A DNA stretch of 64,000 nucleotides from Promethearchaeota archaeon (GTDB taxonomy: Archaea; Asgardarchaeota; Lokiarchaeia; Sigyniarchaeales; SOKP01), in the NCBI GenBank assembly GCA_030606485.1, contig JAUWGH010000001.1, positions 434,001 through 498,000 on the forward strand, in the 5' to 3' direction. Below the pieces are notes generated by a model that was not told the origin of the DNA, did no database searches, and saw only the letters and a program-made list of their open reading frames with translations. Positions 21,489 to 30,141 of this stretch are shown piece by piece (position 1 is the stretch's first letter; each line of letters opens with the position of its first letter). The position numbers and the translations under genes are program-made.

Positions 21489-22394
21489 ATGAATAAAGTG
21501 TTAATTCTTGGTATAAATGGATTTACAGGCAAACATCTTCAAAAATATATAAAAAAACATAATCTAATGGAGAAATATTTATTTGTTGGTATTGATAAAT
21601 ATATTGAAAATAAAATTATCAAAATGAAATATATCCAACAAGACATATTGGATTATCAACAACTCCAAAAAATAATCTCATCTGAGAAACCAAATTTTAT
21701 AATCAATTTAATTGGATTATTTAAAGCAACTGAACCAGAATTAATTTTAAAAACAAATGCCGAAATTAGCAGATATCTCTTTGATATTATAATAAAAATG
21801 GATTTTTCTGTTAAAAAAATATTATTAATCGGATCTGCTGCAGAATATGGAAGATTTAAAAAATTACCTATTAAAGAAAGTAATGAATTAAATCCGGTTA
21901 ATTCATATGGATTAGCAAAAGTAATTCAAACCGAGTATGCAAAATATTATTATAGAAATTACAAAATCAATGTAAATATAGCAAGAACATTTAACATTTT
22001 AGGTCCTGGCATTTCTAAATCCCTTTCAATTGGTGCTTTTATAAATCAAATTAAAAAGTCAAATAAAGGAGATAATATTTATGTAGGAAATCTTTACACT
22101 AAACGGGATTTTCTGGATATAAATGATGTTGTTGATGCATATTGGAAAATTTTAATTCATGGTAAAAACGGAGAGGTTTATAACGTTTGCAGTGGAAAAT
22201 CATATTATATAATGGATATTCTTAAGTTCCTAATTGAAAATGAAAAGAAAGAACTGAATATCGTTGTCAAAAAAGAATATGTAAAAAAAAATGATATTTT
22301 AGATAGTTATGGTGATAATTCGAAATTAAAAAATGACCTTGGATGGGAAATGAAATACAATATTTTTGATTCATTAAAAAAAATGCTAAATTAA
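21489..22394 (+). CDS. NAD-dependent epimerase/dehydratase (RmlD/Rmd-like SDR)
   Basis: KVLILGINGFTGKHLQKYIKK..LLIGSAAEYGRFKKLPIKESNELNPVNSYGLAKVIQTEYAKYYYRNYKINVNIARTFNILGPG. Confidence 0.88.
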   Translation: MNKVLILGINGFTGKHLQKYIKKHNLMEKYLFVGIDKYIENKIIKMKYIQQDILDYQQLQKIISSEKPNFIINLIGLFKATEPELILKTNAEISRYLFDIIIKMDFSVKKILLIGSAAEYGRFKKLPIKESNELNPVNSYGLAKVIQTEYAKYYYRNYKINVNIARTFNILGPGISKSLSIGAFINQIKKSNKGDNIYVGNLYTKRDFLDINDVVDAYWKILIHGKNGEVYNVCSGKSYYIMDILKFLIENEKKELNIVVKKEYVKKNDILDSYGDNSKLKNDLGWEMKYNIFDSLKKMLN

Positions 22395-22396
22395 TA

Positions 22397-22555
22397 ATGA
22401 AATATGCAAAAATCTCTAGTAAATTTTATCGTTTGGATTATTTGTTTTTTGAGGATTCAGATAATCTTGATATTATATTTAAAATAAATCGGCAAATAAT
22501 TAATATAAGTGAATTTATTATTTTACAACTTTTAATAAAAAGAGATATCTACTAA
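22397..22555 (+). other. Small ORF (52 aa), possibly a gene remnant
   Basis: MKYAKISSKFYRLDYLFFEDSDNLDIIFKINRQIINISEFIILQLLIKRDIY*, starting 2 nt after the stop of the SDR gene. Confidence 0.3.
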
Positions 22556-22733
22556 AAGAATAATATTTAAGATTTTTAGATAAAACATAAGAATTAAATG
22601 AAAAAATTATTAAAAATCAGTGAGTGAAATTTATGATTGTTTAACTAACGGGAATTTAAATCTATTTATTAAATTATTAATTATAAGATATATTAAAAAA
22701 TTATGAAATCCAAAAATCAACAATTTTAAATAT

Positions 22734-25700
22734 TTAAATAGGTGCATAATAGACTGAAAAACCTTGATATTCATATAATTTCGTGTTAAAAAATTTTGAT
22801 ATTAAATCATCTTGAATATTTATTTTTCCAGCTTCGCTATTAAACAAAGTTTCTTCTTCAGAAAGAATGAGATATCGAATATTTTCTCGTTCTAAATAAT
22901 TAATTACCGTTGGTCCTAAAAAAATACAATTTTCTACATTGAAATCTGGCTCCCAAGAAAAATTAAATGCATCAAAATAAAAATCCCATCCAGAACAAAT
23001 CGTGCTTGAGAGAAATCTCATACCATCTATTTGAGAAACATTATTCCAGAAAATAAAATCACCATATTTTATATCATCAATAAAGAAATTCCATTTGTAT
23101 TGGTTTAATCCATTATATCCTCCAATAGAACATTCAAAGTCAATCCTAATATGATACCATGTGTTATTTTGTATATCTATGATTTTTTGATATTTATTGC
23201 CATTATAACTATAAATTGCACTCGAAATATTAAGTATAATTGGATTTTTTAAGCTCGAATAATCTAAATATTCTATACAAAAAAAGTTCGATACATCCAT
23301 AGTTCTAATGTAAAAATTAATAGTTCCATATTTCTGAGCAGAATCAAATTTAAATTGGAATTTTATTGAACCTGTTTTATTCTGATCTTCACATTTCAAA
23401 ACATTACAATGTCCATCTAATTCATCAATTATCCCAATCTTACAATTAAAATCACTTTCATTAATGAATTCCCAATCCCAACAATCTTTTTCCTGTAATG
23501 CAGTTTCAATTATTTTATTAATATAATATGCATTACAATCTGTCATATACTCTAACATCCTTTTTTTATCACTAGACCTAGATAAAAACGAACAATCAAT
23601 TGAAATATTAGACCGACGTGGAATATGTTCCGATATCCAACCTACTACTTGAGCTTCAGAATCTGAATAACCTCCAAAACCACTTTTATAAGAACATGCC
23701 CAATACATTCCTCCCAAAATAAAACTCGAAAATGATAAAACAATAAATATTGAGACTGATGAAAAATCAAAAATGTGTCTTAATTTTTTTCTTTTTATTA
23801 AAAGCCTACTATTTTTAAGTTTTTTCGTTAGTTTTATTAAGCCTATTGAAGCCATAATAGAAAAGGCTGGTATAGAATAAAACCAAATTCTATCAAACCA
23901 ATAAGTCATCAATAGATAGTCATATCCAGGTATTTCTTGAGGTATAGCAAAAGGATAATCTAAGAAAAATAATTTAAAAATAAGAATAGATGCTAATCCC
24001 AATGAAAAAAGAATCCATGATATTAAAACATAAAATAATTTTTTATTTTTTTTAAAACAAAAATAAGATAGATTTACAGCTAAAATACCAATAAATCCAA
24101 TATTTGTAAAGATTAACTCTATGTAAAATATTAAAAAATCTTTATTACTTAAATTATAATCAAGAAAAATTTTTTCTAGTATAATATTATATATTTCTAT
24201 TATTAAAAAGATAGAAAAAATAGTTAAAATAAATATAAAAATATTTTTTGCACTAGTTTTTATTCTCAACCTTTTTTTTAATTCAGAAACTTTTATCCAC
24301 AAAAAATTTTTTCTATATTGAGACTTTTTTTTTATATGGAAATATTTATCATATAATCTTTGAAGAATTATATAAAAAATGAAAACTCCCCCTAACACTG
24401 AATATATTAAAAAAGCCCTTATATTTTTTGGTATATCCAGTAAATTTGGAAAGAATCTAAAAAACTTATTAAGTTCTATTAAAAAGATATTACTTAAATA
24501 GAAGTATGTTAATAAATCAAAAAGAATTAAGAATAAAAAAATTAAAAATATAAAAAGAAAAAAAATCTGAATTTTTTTTTTTATTTTTTCTGAAAACAAA
24601 CAATAAAGGAGAATTAGATATAACCCTGCCATAAAAGGGAGTAAATAAATCATATAACTATGAATTAAAAAAAGAGCTCCAAGAATTAAAATTTTAAAAT
24701 CTTCAGTTTTTAACATTTGTTTGGTTTTAATTATTTTATTTGTATTAAATATAATAAAAAATAATGCTAATGAAGAAAATAATAAAAAATAACTATAGCT
24801 TTTATACCGAAAGAAAAAAACAAAGTCTTGTATTAAGGGTGACGTGTTTTCCAATCCTAAACCAGAGGTATAAAATAAACTTGAAAATGTTACCCCTAAA
24901 ATTGTGGATAAAATGATATATTTTTCTTTAAAATTATATAAAATAGCCTTTATAAACAAATATACAGAGGTTATAGATAAATAACAAAAAGGAGCTAACA
25001 TTGCATTAATATTAATATAAGGAAAACCACATAGAGCGCTTAAAGCGAAAGAATTATAACCCCAAAATAATAGATAATCATATTTTCTTTCAACTGGACT
25101 TGGATCTAAGGATCCAATATATTTGGCGGGACTTATACCAATCCAACTGTCCGAACCAACAAGATATTTTGCATTAATTTGAATTCCTAGAGAAATTAAT
25201 AGAATTCCTAATGCTACAACCAATATAATTAATGTATATTTCGAGATAGTGATTTCCACAATTTTTTCATCAATATTACCATTTCTCATCTTTTGAATAA
25301 TTAAATCAGAAAAAAATAAACCTAAAATTAATAAAAATAAAATTATTGTAATAGAATCTCTCAGAAATCCAATTTGGTCGAGTATTAAAACAGATGTACC
25401 TAAAAAAATAAGTGATAGAAGGGGATAAAGAGTAATTTTTATAATAAAAGGCTCGACTTTAAAGCGTTCATGAAGTGTATTTTTAGGAAAAAAAATTTTG
25501 AATAAGTTAGCTCCTGGAAGAAATAAACAACCAATCAAAAAAGAAATCGCTCTAAAATAATTAAGGATTCCAACTTGATTCCAATCAACAACAGTTGTCG
25601 TAAAGGAGATAGGAGGAATAAAAATGGTTATGCTCATAATTATCATGAGAATAATTTTAATAGAATTTTCCGACAAAAATCTAAATTTAAATAATATTTT

Positions 25701-25916
25701 ATTCTCATTATCGAGTTCAAAAATCATAAATGAGAAAAAAACAACGATAATTATTGCAAACCCTATGTATAAAAGAAATGGCATTCTATCGAAATAATTA
25801 AGGGGTTTAATGTATATTTGAGTTAAAAATAGTAAAAAGGCAACAATAAATACAAAAATAAAGAAAAAAATGATGGATTTTTGAAGAATGCTTCTATTTT
25901 CTCTCAATTTTAGCAT
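22734..25916 (-). CDS. GT-C/DUF1616-like multi-pass membrane protein with an internally inserted beta-sandwich (lectin-like) module
   Basis: N-terminal FRAISFLIGCLFLPGANLFKIFFPK; C-terminal extracytoplasmic part contains GHCNVLKCEDQNKTGSIKFQFKFDSAQKYGTINFY..NTWYHIRIDFEC..KWNFFIDDI..DFYFDAFNFSWEPDF between GT-C segments, then INYLERENIRYLILSEEE. Confidence 0.8.
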   Translation of the reverse strand: MLKLRENRSILQKSIIFFFIFVFIVAFLLFLTQIYIKPLNYFDRMPFLLYIGFAIIIVVFFSFMIFELDNENKILFKFRFLSENSIKIILMIIMSITIFIPPISFTTTVVDWNQVGILNYFRAISFLIGCLFLPGANLFKIFFPKNTLHERFKVEPFIIKITLYPLLSLIFLGTSVLILDQIGFLRDSITIILFLLILGLFFSDLIIQKMRNGNIDEKIVEITISKYTLIILVVALGILLISLGIQINAKYLVGSDSWIGISPAKYIGSLDPSPVERKYDYLLFWGYNSFALSALCGFPYININAMLAPFCYLSITSVYLFIKAILYNFKEKYIILSTILGVTFSSLFYTSGLGLENTSPLIQDFVFFFRYKSYSYFLLFSSLALFFIIFNTNKIIKTKQMLKTEDFKILILGALFLIHSYMIYLLPFMAGLYLILLYCLFSEKIKKKIQIFFLFIFLIFLFLILFDLLTYFYLSNIFLIELNKFFRFFPNLLDIPKNIRAFLIYSVLGGVFIFYIILQRLYDKYFHIKKKSQYRKNFLWIKVSELKKRLRIKTSAKNIFIFILTIFSIFLIIEIYNIILEKIFLDYNLSNKDFLIFYIELIFTNIGFIGILAVNLSYFCFKKNKKLFYVLISWILFSLGLASILIFKLFFLDYPFAIPQEIPGYDYLLMTYWFDRIWFYSIPAFSIMASIGLIKLTKKLKNSRLLIKRKKLRHIFDFSSVSIFIVLSFSSFILGGMYWACSYKSGFGGYSDSEAQVVGWISEHIPRRSNISIDCSFLSRSSDKKRMLEYMTDCNAYYINKIIETALQEKDCWDWEFINESDFNCKIGIIDELDGHCNVLKCEDQNKTGSIKFQFKFDSAQKYGTINFYIRTMDVSNFFCIEYLDYSSLKNPIILNISSAIYSYNGNKYQKIIDIQNNTWYHIRIDFECSIGGYNGLNQYKWNFFIDDIKYGDFIFWNNVSQIDGMRFLSSTICSGWDFYFDAFNFSWEPDFNVENCIFLGPTVINYLERENIRYLILSEEETLFNSEAGKINIQDDLISKFFNTKLYEYQGFSVYYAPI

Positions 25917-25949
25917 TTTTTAAGTTAATTTTGTATAATTTAATAATCT

Positions 25950-26077
25950 CTTTTATTTCTAAAATTTTATTTCAATTTTAAAAACATACATTTTATTTGA
26001 ATGAAAATCCTTCTATAAGAGAATCTCTATGTCTTTTTAATTTTAACAAATCCAATAGGAAAATTAAATCATTTTTT
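25950..26077 (-). pseudogene. 3'-end remnant of a wzx gene (duplicate of 31359..31492)
   Basis: ttatttgaatgaaaatccttctataagagaatctctatgtctttttaattttaacaaatccaataggaaaattaaatcattttt nearly matches the 3' end of 31407..32915. Confidence 0.88.
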
Positions 26078-26102
26078 ATTCACTTCTAATATGACAAATT
26101 TC

Positions 26103-29100
26103 TCATCTTTTAATGATCCTCTTGTTATACTTTATAAAATACCGTATAAATAGAATTATAGAAAATAAGCATATGATTATTGAAAGAGTTAAAATCAAAA
26201 CTAAACCATTATTGACAAAATTATCATTGACTAAATAAATAATACTATCGCTAACCATATCTGACTCTCCGAAGACATTCTTAAATTTTACAGATATTGT
26301 ATATTTAGTATTATTCTCAGAACCACTAATATTTATTTGTTTTGATGTGTTATAAATTTCCCAATCTGACCAAGATCCATTACCAATCTTGAAACACATC
26401 TCATTTGCATATGTTGAATATAATGTAAGATTTACTAATGTGTTGTTTGTGTAGATATCTCCGTTATTTATCGATATCGATGGATTTAAAGGTAAAAAGA
26501 TGTTTTTGTATATGATATCATCACTAACTATATCGGATTTCCCAAGATCATTTCTGAATTTCACGAATATTGTATATTCTGTGTTATTGACAGATCCATT
26601 TAGATATAAATGTTTTGATGTCTCGTAAGATTCCCAAATAGACCAAGAACCAGTATTATTCTTAAAACATACCTCGGTTGCATAAGTAGAAAATAATGTT
26701 AAGAATACCAATGTATCGTTTGTGTAGATATCTCCGTTGTTTATTGTCATCTGACAGACAGGATATATTGAATATCCGATATTTTTTAGATATAGTTTTC
26801 CATTAGTTATATTAAATTTTAAATTATATCCGATCTCTATTGTAGGATCAAAATGGAAACTATAATTAAAAGAATGATAAATTCCATCTACGGACAATGG
26901 AAATATATTATTATTTATTAATATATCAGCAAAATAAGAATATTTTGTATTATTGATGAATTTATAATTAAACCTTATTGTCATATCATACTTTTTATTA
27001 CAATCATCGTATACATCACCTTTAATATTTTTTTCTATTGTTGAATATTGATCCTCTGAAATTTTTATCCATTTATAATTTACACTTAAGTTTTCCAGAT
27101 ATAATTCAAAATCATTGGGTGTGTTTAATCCATAGAAATTTAATAAAATATCATTTGTAGAATTAATATGAGAAGAATTTAGAGGAAATGTATTTTCATT
27201 AAACGAAACATTATTGGTCGAACTATCAATTAGTTCCCATGAGTTTGAATCAAAATTCCAAACCGAAAAATCGATTAATTGGTTAACATTCGTTTTGTAT
27301 GAATAGGTTAGATTAAATGGTATTATATAGTTATCTTGTTTATCTAAATCTAATACCTCAAATGAGTAGTTTAGATTATTATTAATAGAATAATATACAT
27401 CATTATACCAACGAATATATCCTGCATATAAATCCGAATCACGGCTTATATGCCAATCAGCATCCTCATTAAAATAATAAAGATATTCGTTATGAGAAAT
27501 CTTTATTAATTGTGGATAACCACCTAATCGATCTCCCCAAAAACATATTTTTGGATCTTCCCATGCACTTGCATTATTAAAAACTGTTTGAGCATCGGAT
27601 ATTGAATATTTCTGATAACTCCGATAAAGTGGATGTCCCGCAATACTTCTATCTCTATACATTACGATAACTTTATCGGTTTCTTTGTCATATTCTATAT
27701 ATGATGGTTTTACACCACTACCATCTCCGAGATTTGTATATGTTATTTTACTCCAAGTCTCTCCATTATCAGAACTTGTGGTTTGTGCCACATAATTTCC
27801 ACCATATTCTTCTCTTATTAAGCCTATAAATCTTCCATTTCCTATATGTGTTATGGTTGTTTCATACCAATTATGACTTCCGTTATACAATATTGGTCCC
27901 TTCTCCCAAGTTTTTCCATAATCCGTTGTTTTAAGCAAATTTGTTGTATATATATTATCTGTTTCATTGAAACAATGTAATACTCTATAATATGTTCCCG
28001 ATACATTACTTGATTTGAGATTATCATAATAACTGAATATATTGGGATAAATATTCATAATACTTACGAAATCACTCCATTTTTCTCCTTCTAAACCATC
28101 TAATGAATATATATATCCCCGAGAACCATTCATATGATCTACAAATAGGAAGATAGTGTCATTAATTACACCGCCTTTTCCAGAGGGAAGTGTTTCATTT
28201 GTCCATAATAAAGTAAGATTCTGAGTTGTAAGATTAAAACGAAACTTTGCCATTTTTCTATCATCAATATAACCATGTTTCGATCCTATATTGCCATAAA
28301 AGTCTATTTCGTCTGATCCTTTTCTTATAGCAGTTTTCATATCATCATAAGTATCCGAATCCCGGACACGAAATGTATATGCTTCCCACATACCTGAACT
28401 TTTTATTCCATATCCGAATTGAGAATTAAAAATATTATTATTAAGATTAGAAGACCCATATTCGGTATCGGTTAATTCTTTTATATAATGAGGCATTTTC
28501 CGATCGGTTATTTGCCAATACTTAGAATCCCAAGAATAATAAATATCATCTATATATGCAAAATTATCAACATCATTATTTGAAGCAATAATTGTTATAT
28601 GATCCATTGCTATCGGATTTCCTTTAATTTTAATCATATCATTATAACCTAATATTATTCCTGTTTTGTTATCTTTTTTTATAATAACATCATAATATCC
28701 TTCTATACAATCAAAAGAAATTTCTATATAATACCATTGATTTGCGTTGAAATCACATATTTTTCCGTATATATTATATTCATAACTATACCATCCATTT
28801 ATATGATGTTTTATCTTTAATCCATTTTCTATAATTCCATTATATATATAAATAAAATGATTATCAGTAAGATCATTCATTGTTGCTCTAAATAGTAATG
28901 ATATACTTCCAGAAACTACACTTTCTGAAAAGATATTAGATATATTACAATTAATTCTATCATCATTATCATAAAGTTCGACAACATTACTATGGTTATC
29001 TAAATCTGGTATAACTTGAATCGATGTATTCCCAGATTCGGAAACATACCACCTATTAGGATTAGAACCTATACGATCATTAGAAAAATCATATGTGGTG

Positions 29101-29339
29101 AGATAAGAAGGGTTTGTAAAATTTATATTATGAAAATCATTTGCCGTATTTAGGCTTTTATCTATATTATAAGTGGAATTATATCCATCAAGACGTAAAT
29201 CGTTATCTATTTCTCCCGTTTCTGAGTAGACTATCTGGGAATGAATATTATCATAAAATGAAATAAATATGGGAGTAAAAAATATTAAAAAAATAAAGAT
29301 AAACCTAATATCTTTTTTCGATACCAATTCTTTCACCAT
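26103..29339 (-). CDS. Secreted/TM-anchored surface protein: signal peptide, lectin-like module, sialidase-like (Asp-box) region, two Ig/FnIII-like repeats, C-terminal TM
   Basis: N-term IRFIFIFLIFFTPIFISFYDNIHSQ; Asp-box-type motifs TTDYGKTWEKGP and SSDNGETWSKI; tandem repeats SINNGDIYTNNTLVNLTLYSTYANEMCFK..GSWSDWEIYNTSK; C-terminal VLILTLSIIICLFSIILFIRYF plus basic tail. Confidence 0.75.
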   Translation of the reverse strand: MVKELVSKKDIRFIFIFLIFFTPIFISFYDNIHSQIVYSETGEIDNDLRLDGYNSTYNIDKSLNTANDFHNINFTNPSYLTTYDFSNDRIGSNPNRWYVSESGNTSIQVIPDLDNHSNVVELYDNDDRINCNISNIFSESVVSGSISLLFRATMNDLTDNHFIYIYNGIIENGLKIKHHINGWYSYEYNIYGKICDFNANQWYYIEISFDCIEGYYDVIIKKDNKTGIILGYNDMIKIKGNPIAMDHITIIASNNDVDNFAYIDDIYYSWDSKYWQITDRKMPHYIKELTDTEYGSSNLNNNIFNSQFGYGIKSSGMWEAYTFRVRDSDTYDDMKTAIRKGSDEIDFYGNIGSKHGYIDDRKMAKFRFNLTTQNLTLLWTNETLPSGKGGVINDTIFLFVDHMNGSRGYIYSLDGLEGEKWSDFVSIMNIYPNIFSYYDNLKSSNVSGTYYRVLHCFNETDNIYTTNLLKTTDYGKTWEKGPILYNGSHNWYETTITHIGNGRFIGLIREEYGGNYVAQTTSSDNGETWSKITYTNLGDGSGVKPSYIEYDKETDKVIVMYRDRSIAGHPLYRSYQKYSISDAQTVFNNASAWEDPKICFWGDRLGGYPQLIKISHNEYLYYFNEDADWHISRDSDLYAGYIRWYNDVYYSINNNLNYSFEVLDLDKQDNYIIPFNLTYSYKTNVNQLIDFSVWNFDSNSWELIDSSTNNVSFNENTFPLNSSHINSTNDILLNFYGLNTPNDFELYLENLSVNYKWIKISEDQYSTIEKNIKGDVYDDCNKKYDMTIRFNYKFINNTKYSYFADILINNNIFPLSVDGIYHSFNYSFHFDPTIEIGYNLKFNITNGKLYLKNIGYSIYPVCQMTINNGDIYTNDTLVFLTLFSTYATEVCFKNNTGSWSIWESYETSKHLYLNGSVNNTEYTIFVKFRNDLGKSDIVSDDIIYKNIFLPLNPSISINNGDIYTNNTLVNLTLYSTYANEMCFKIGNGSWSDWEIYNTSKQINISGSENNTKYTISVKFKNVFGESDMVSDSIIYLVNDNFVNNGLVLILTLSIIICLFSIILFIRYFIKYNKRIIKR
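26233..26765 (-). repeat. Two tandem copies of a ~85-aa extracellular repeat inside 26103..29339
   Basis: TINNGDIYTNDTLVFLTLFSTYATEVCFKNNTGSWSIWESYETSKHLYLNGSVNNTEYTIFVKFRNDLGKSDIVSDDIIY vs SINNGDIYTNNTLVNLTLYSTYANEMCFKIGNGSWSDWEIYNTSKQINISGSENNTKYTISVKFKNVFGESDMVSDSIIY. Confidence 0.9.
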
Positions 29340-29572
29340 GATAATTTACTTCCCCATTTTATTCCGTAGTCTTCAAACATATACCAAGACATTGCATCAT
29401 GATAATATCTGGTTTTATAGGTTCTACCTACATAATTCTTTTCTTCAAATCTCCAGATAGAAAATTTACAATATAATTTCCATAATTTAAATGAAAGATT
29501 ATAAAATGTTTTATTTCTTTTTGTAACTCTTGAAATCCAATATAACAATTCCCGTATAATCCAATACTTCAT
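29333..29572 (-). CDS. Small basic/aromatic-rich hypothetical protein (79 aa), overlapping the start of 26103..29339
   Basis: MKYWIIRELLYWISRVTKRNKTFYNLSFKLWKLYCKFSIWRFEEKNYVGRTYKTRYYHDAMSWYMFEDYGIKWGSKLSW; same strand, short overlap with the downstream gene. Confidence 0.5.
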   Translation of the reverse strand: MKYWIIRELLYWISRVTKRNKTFYNLSFKLWKLYCKFSIWRFEEKNYVGRTYKTRYYHDAMSWYMFEDYGIKWGSKLSW

Positions 29573-29735
29573 TTTTTACCACATCAATTCCAATTCTAAC
29601 TCTATCTCATAATTCTCTGGCTCTTTTTTGGTTGATATAATAATATATCTCTTTTCTTTACTGTATATTTTTTTATTAATTATAATTATTGTATTTAGCC
29701 TTATTCTTTTTTTTCCTAACTCACTCACTTTTTAA

Positions 29736-30110
29736 TCACTTCCATTTAATTTCATAATTATCCAAATTTTCAAATTCTTTATCATCTTTCATAAGTTTTT
29801 TAAATCTTTCAAATTTTTTTCGTGATTGTAATATTTTTTCAATTTCTTTTATTCTTGATATTGCCGTTAAGACTTCTGTTAAATTAAAGTAATTAGGCAA
29901 AAATATTGAAAAAAGCAAATCTCCACTAAAAAAAACAATTAAAATGAGAGAAGGGAACAGAATTGAAAAATATTTTTCGAAAGTATGGGAAATTCTTTCT
30001 ATTAATGATATTTTCTCTTCTTCAAAATATTGGGAATAAATTACATGACTTAATGGGATTATTTTTGTAGATTCAATTATCATATTCCTCTTTGGCTGAA
30101 CTATAATCAA
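29736..30110 (-). pseudogene. Chimeric ORF: internal wzx fragment (about 29881..30057) fused to an unrelated charged C-terminus
   Basis: SHVIYSQYFEEEKISLIERISHTFEKYFSILFPSLILIVFFSGDLLFSIFLPNYFN is almost identical to a segment of 31407..32915; then TAISRIKEIEKILQSRKKFERFKKLMKDDKEFENLDNYEIKWK. Confidence 0.85.
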
Positions 30111-30141
30111 AATATTTAAAATTTAATTGTTTTTTAATAAT

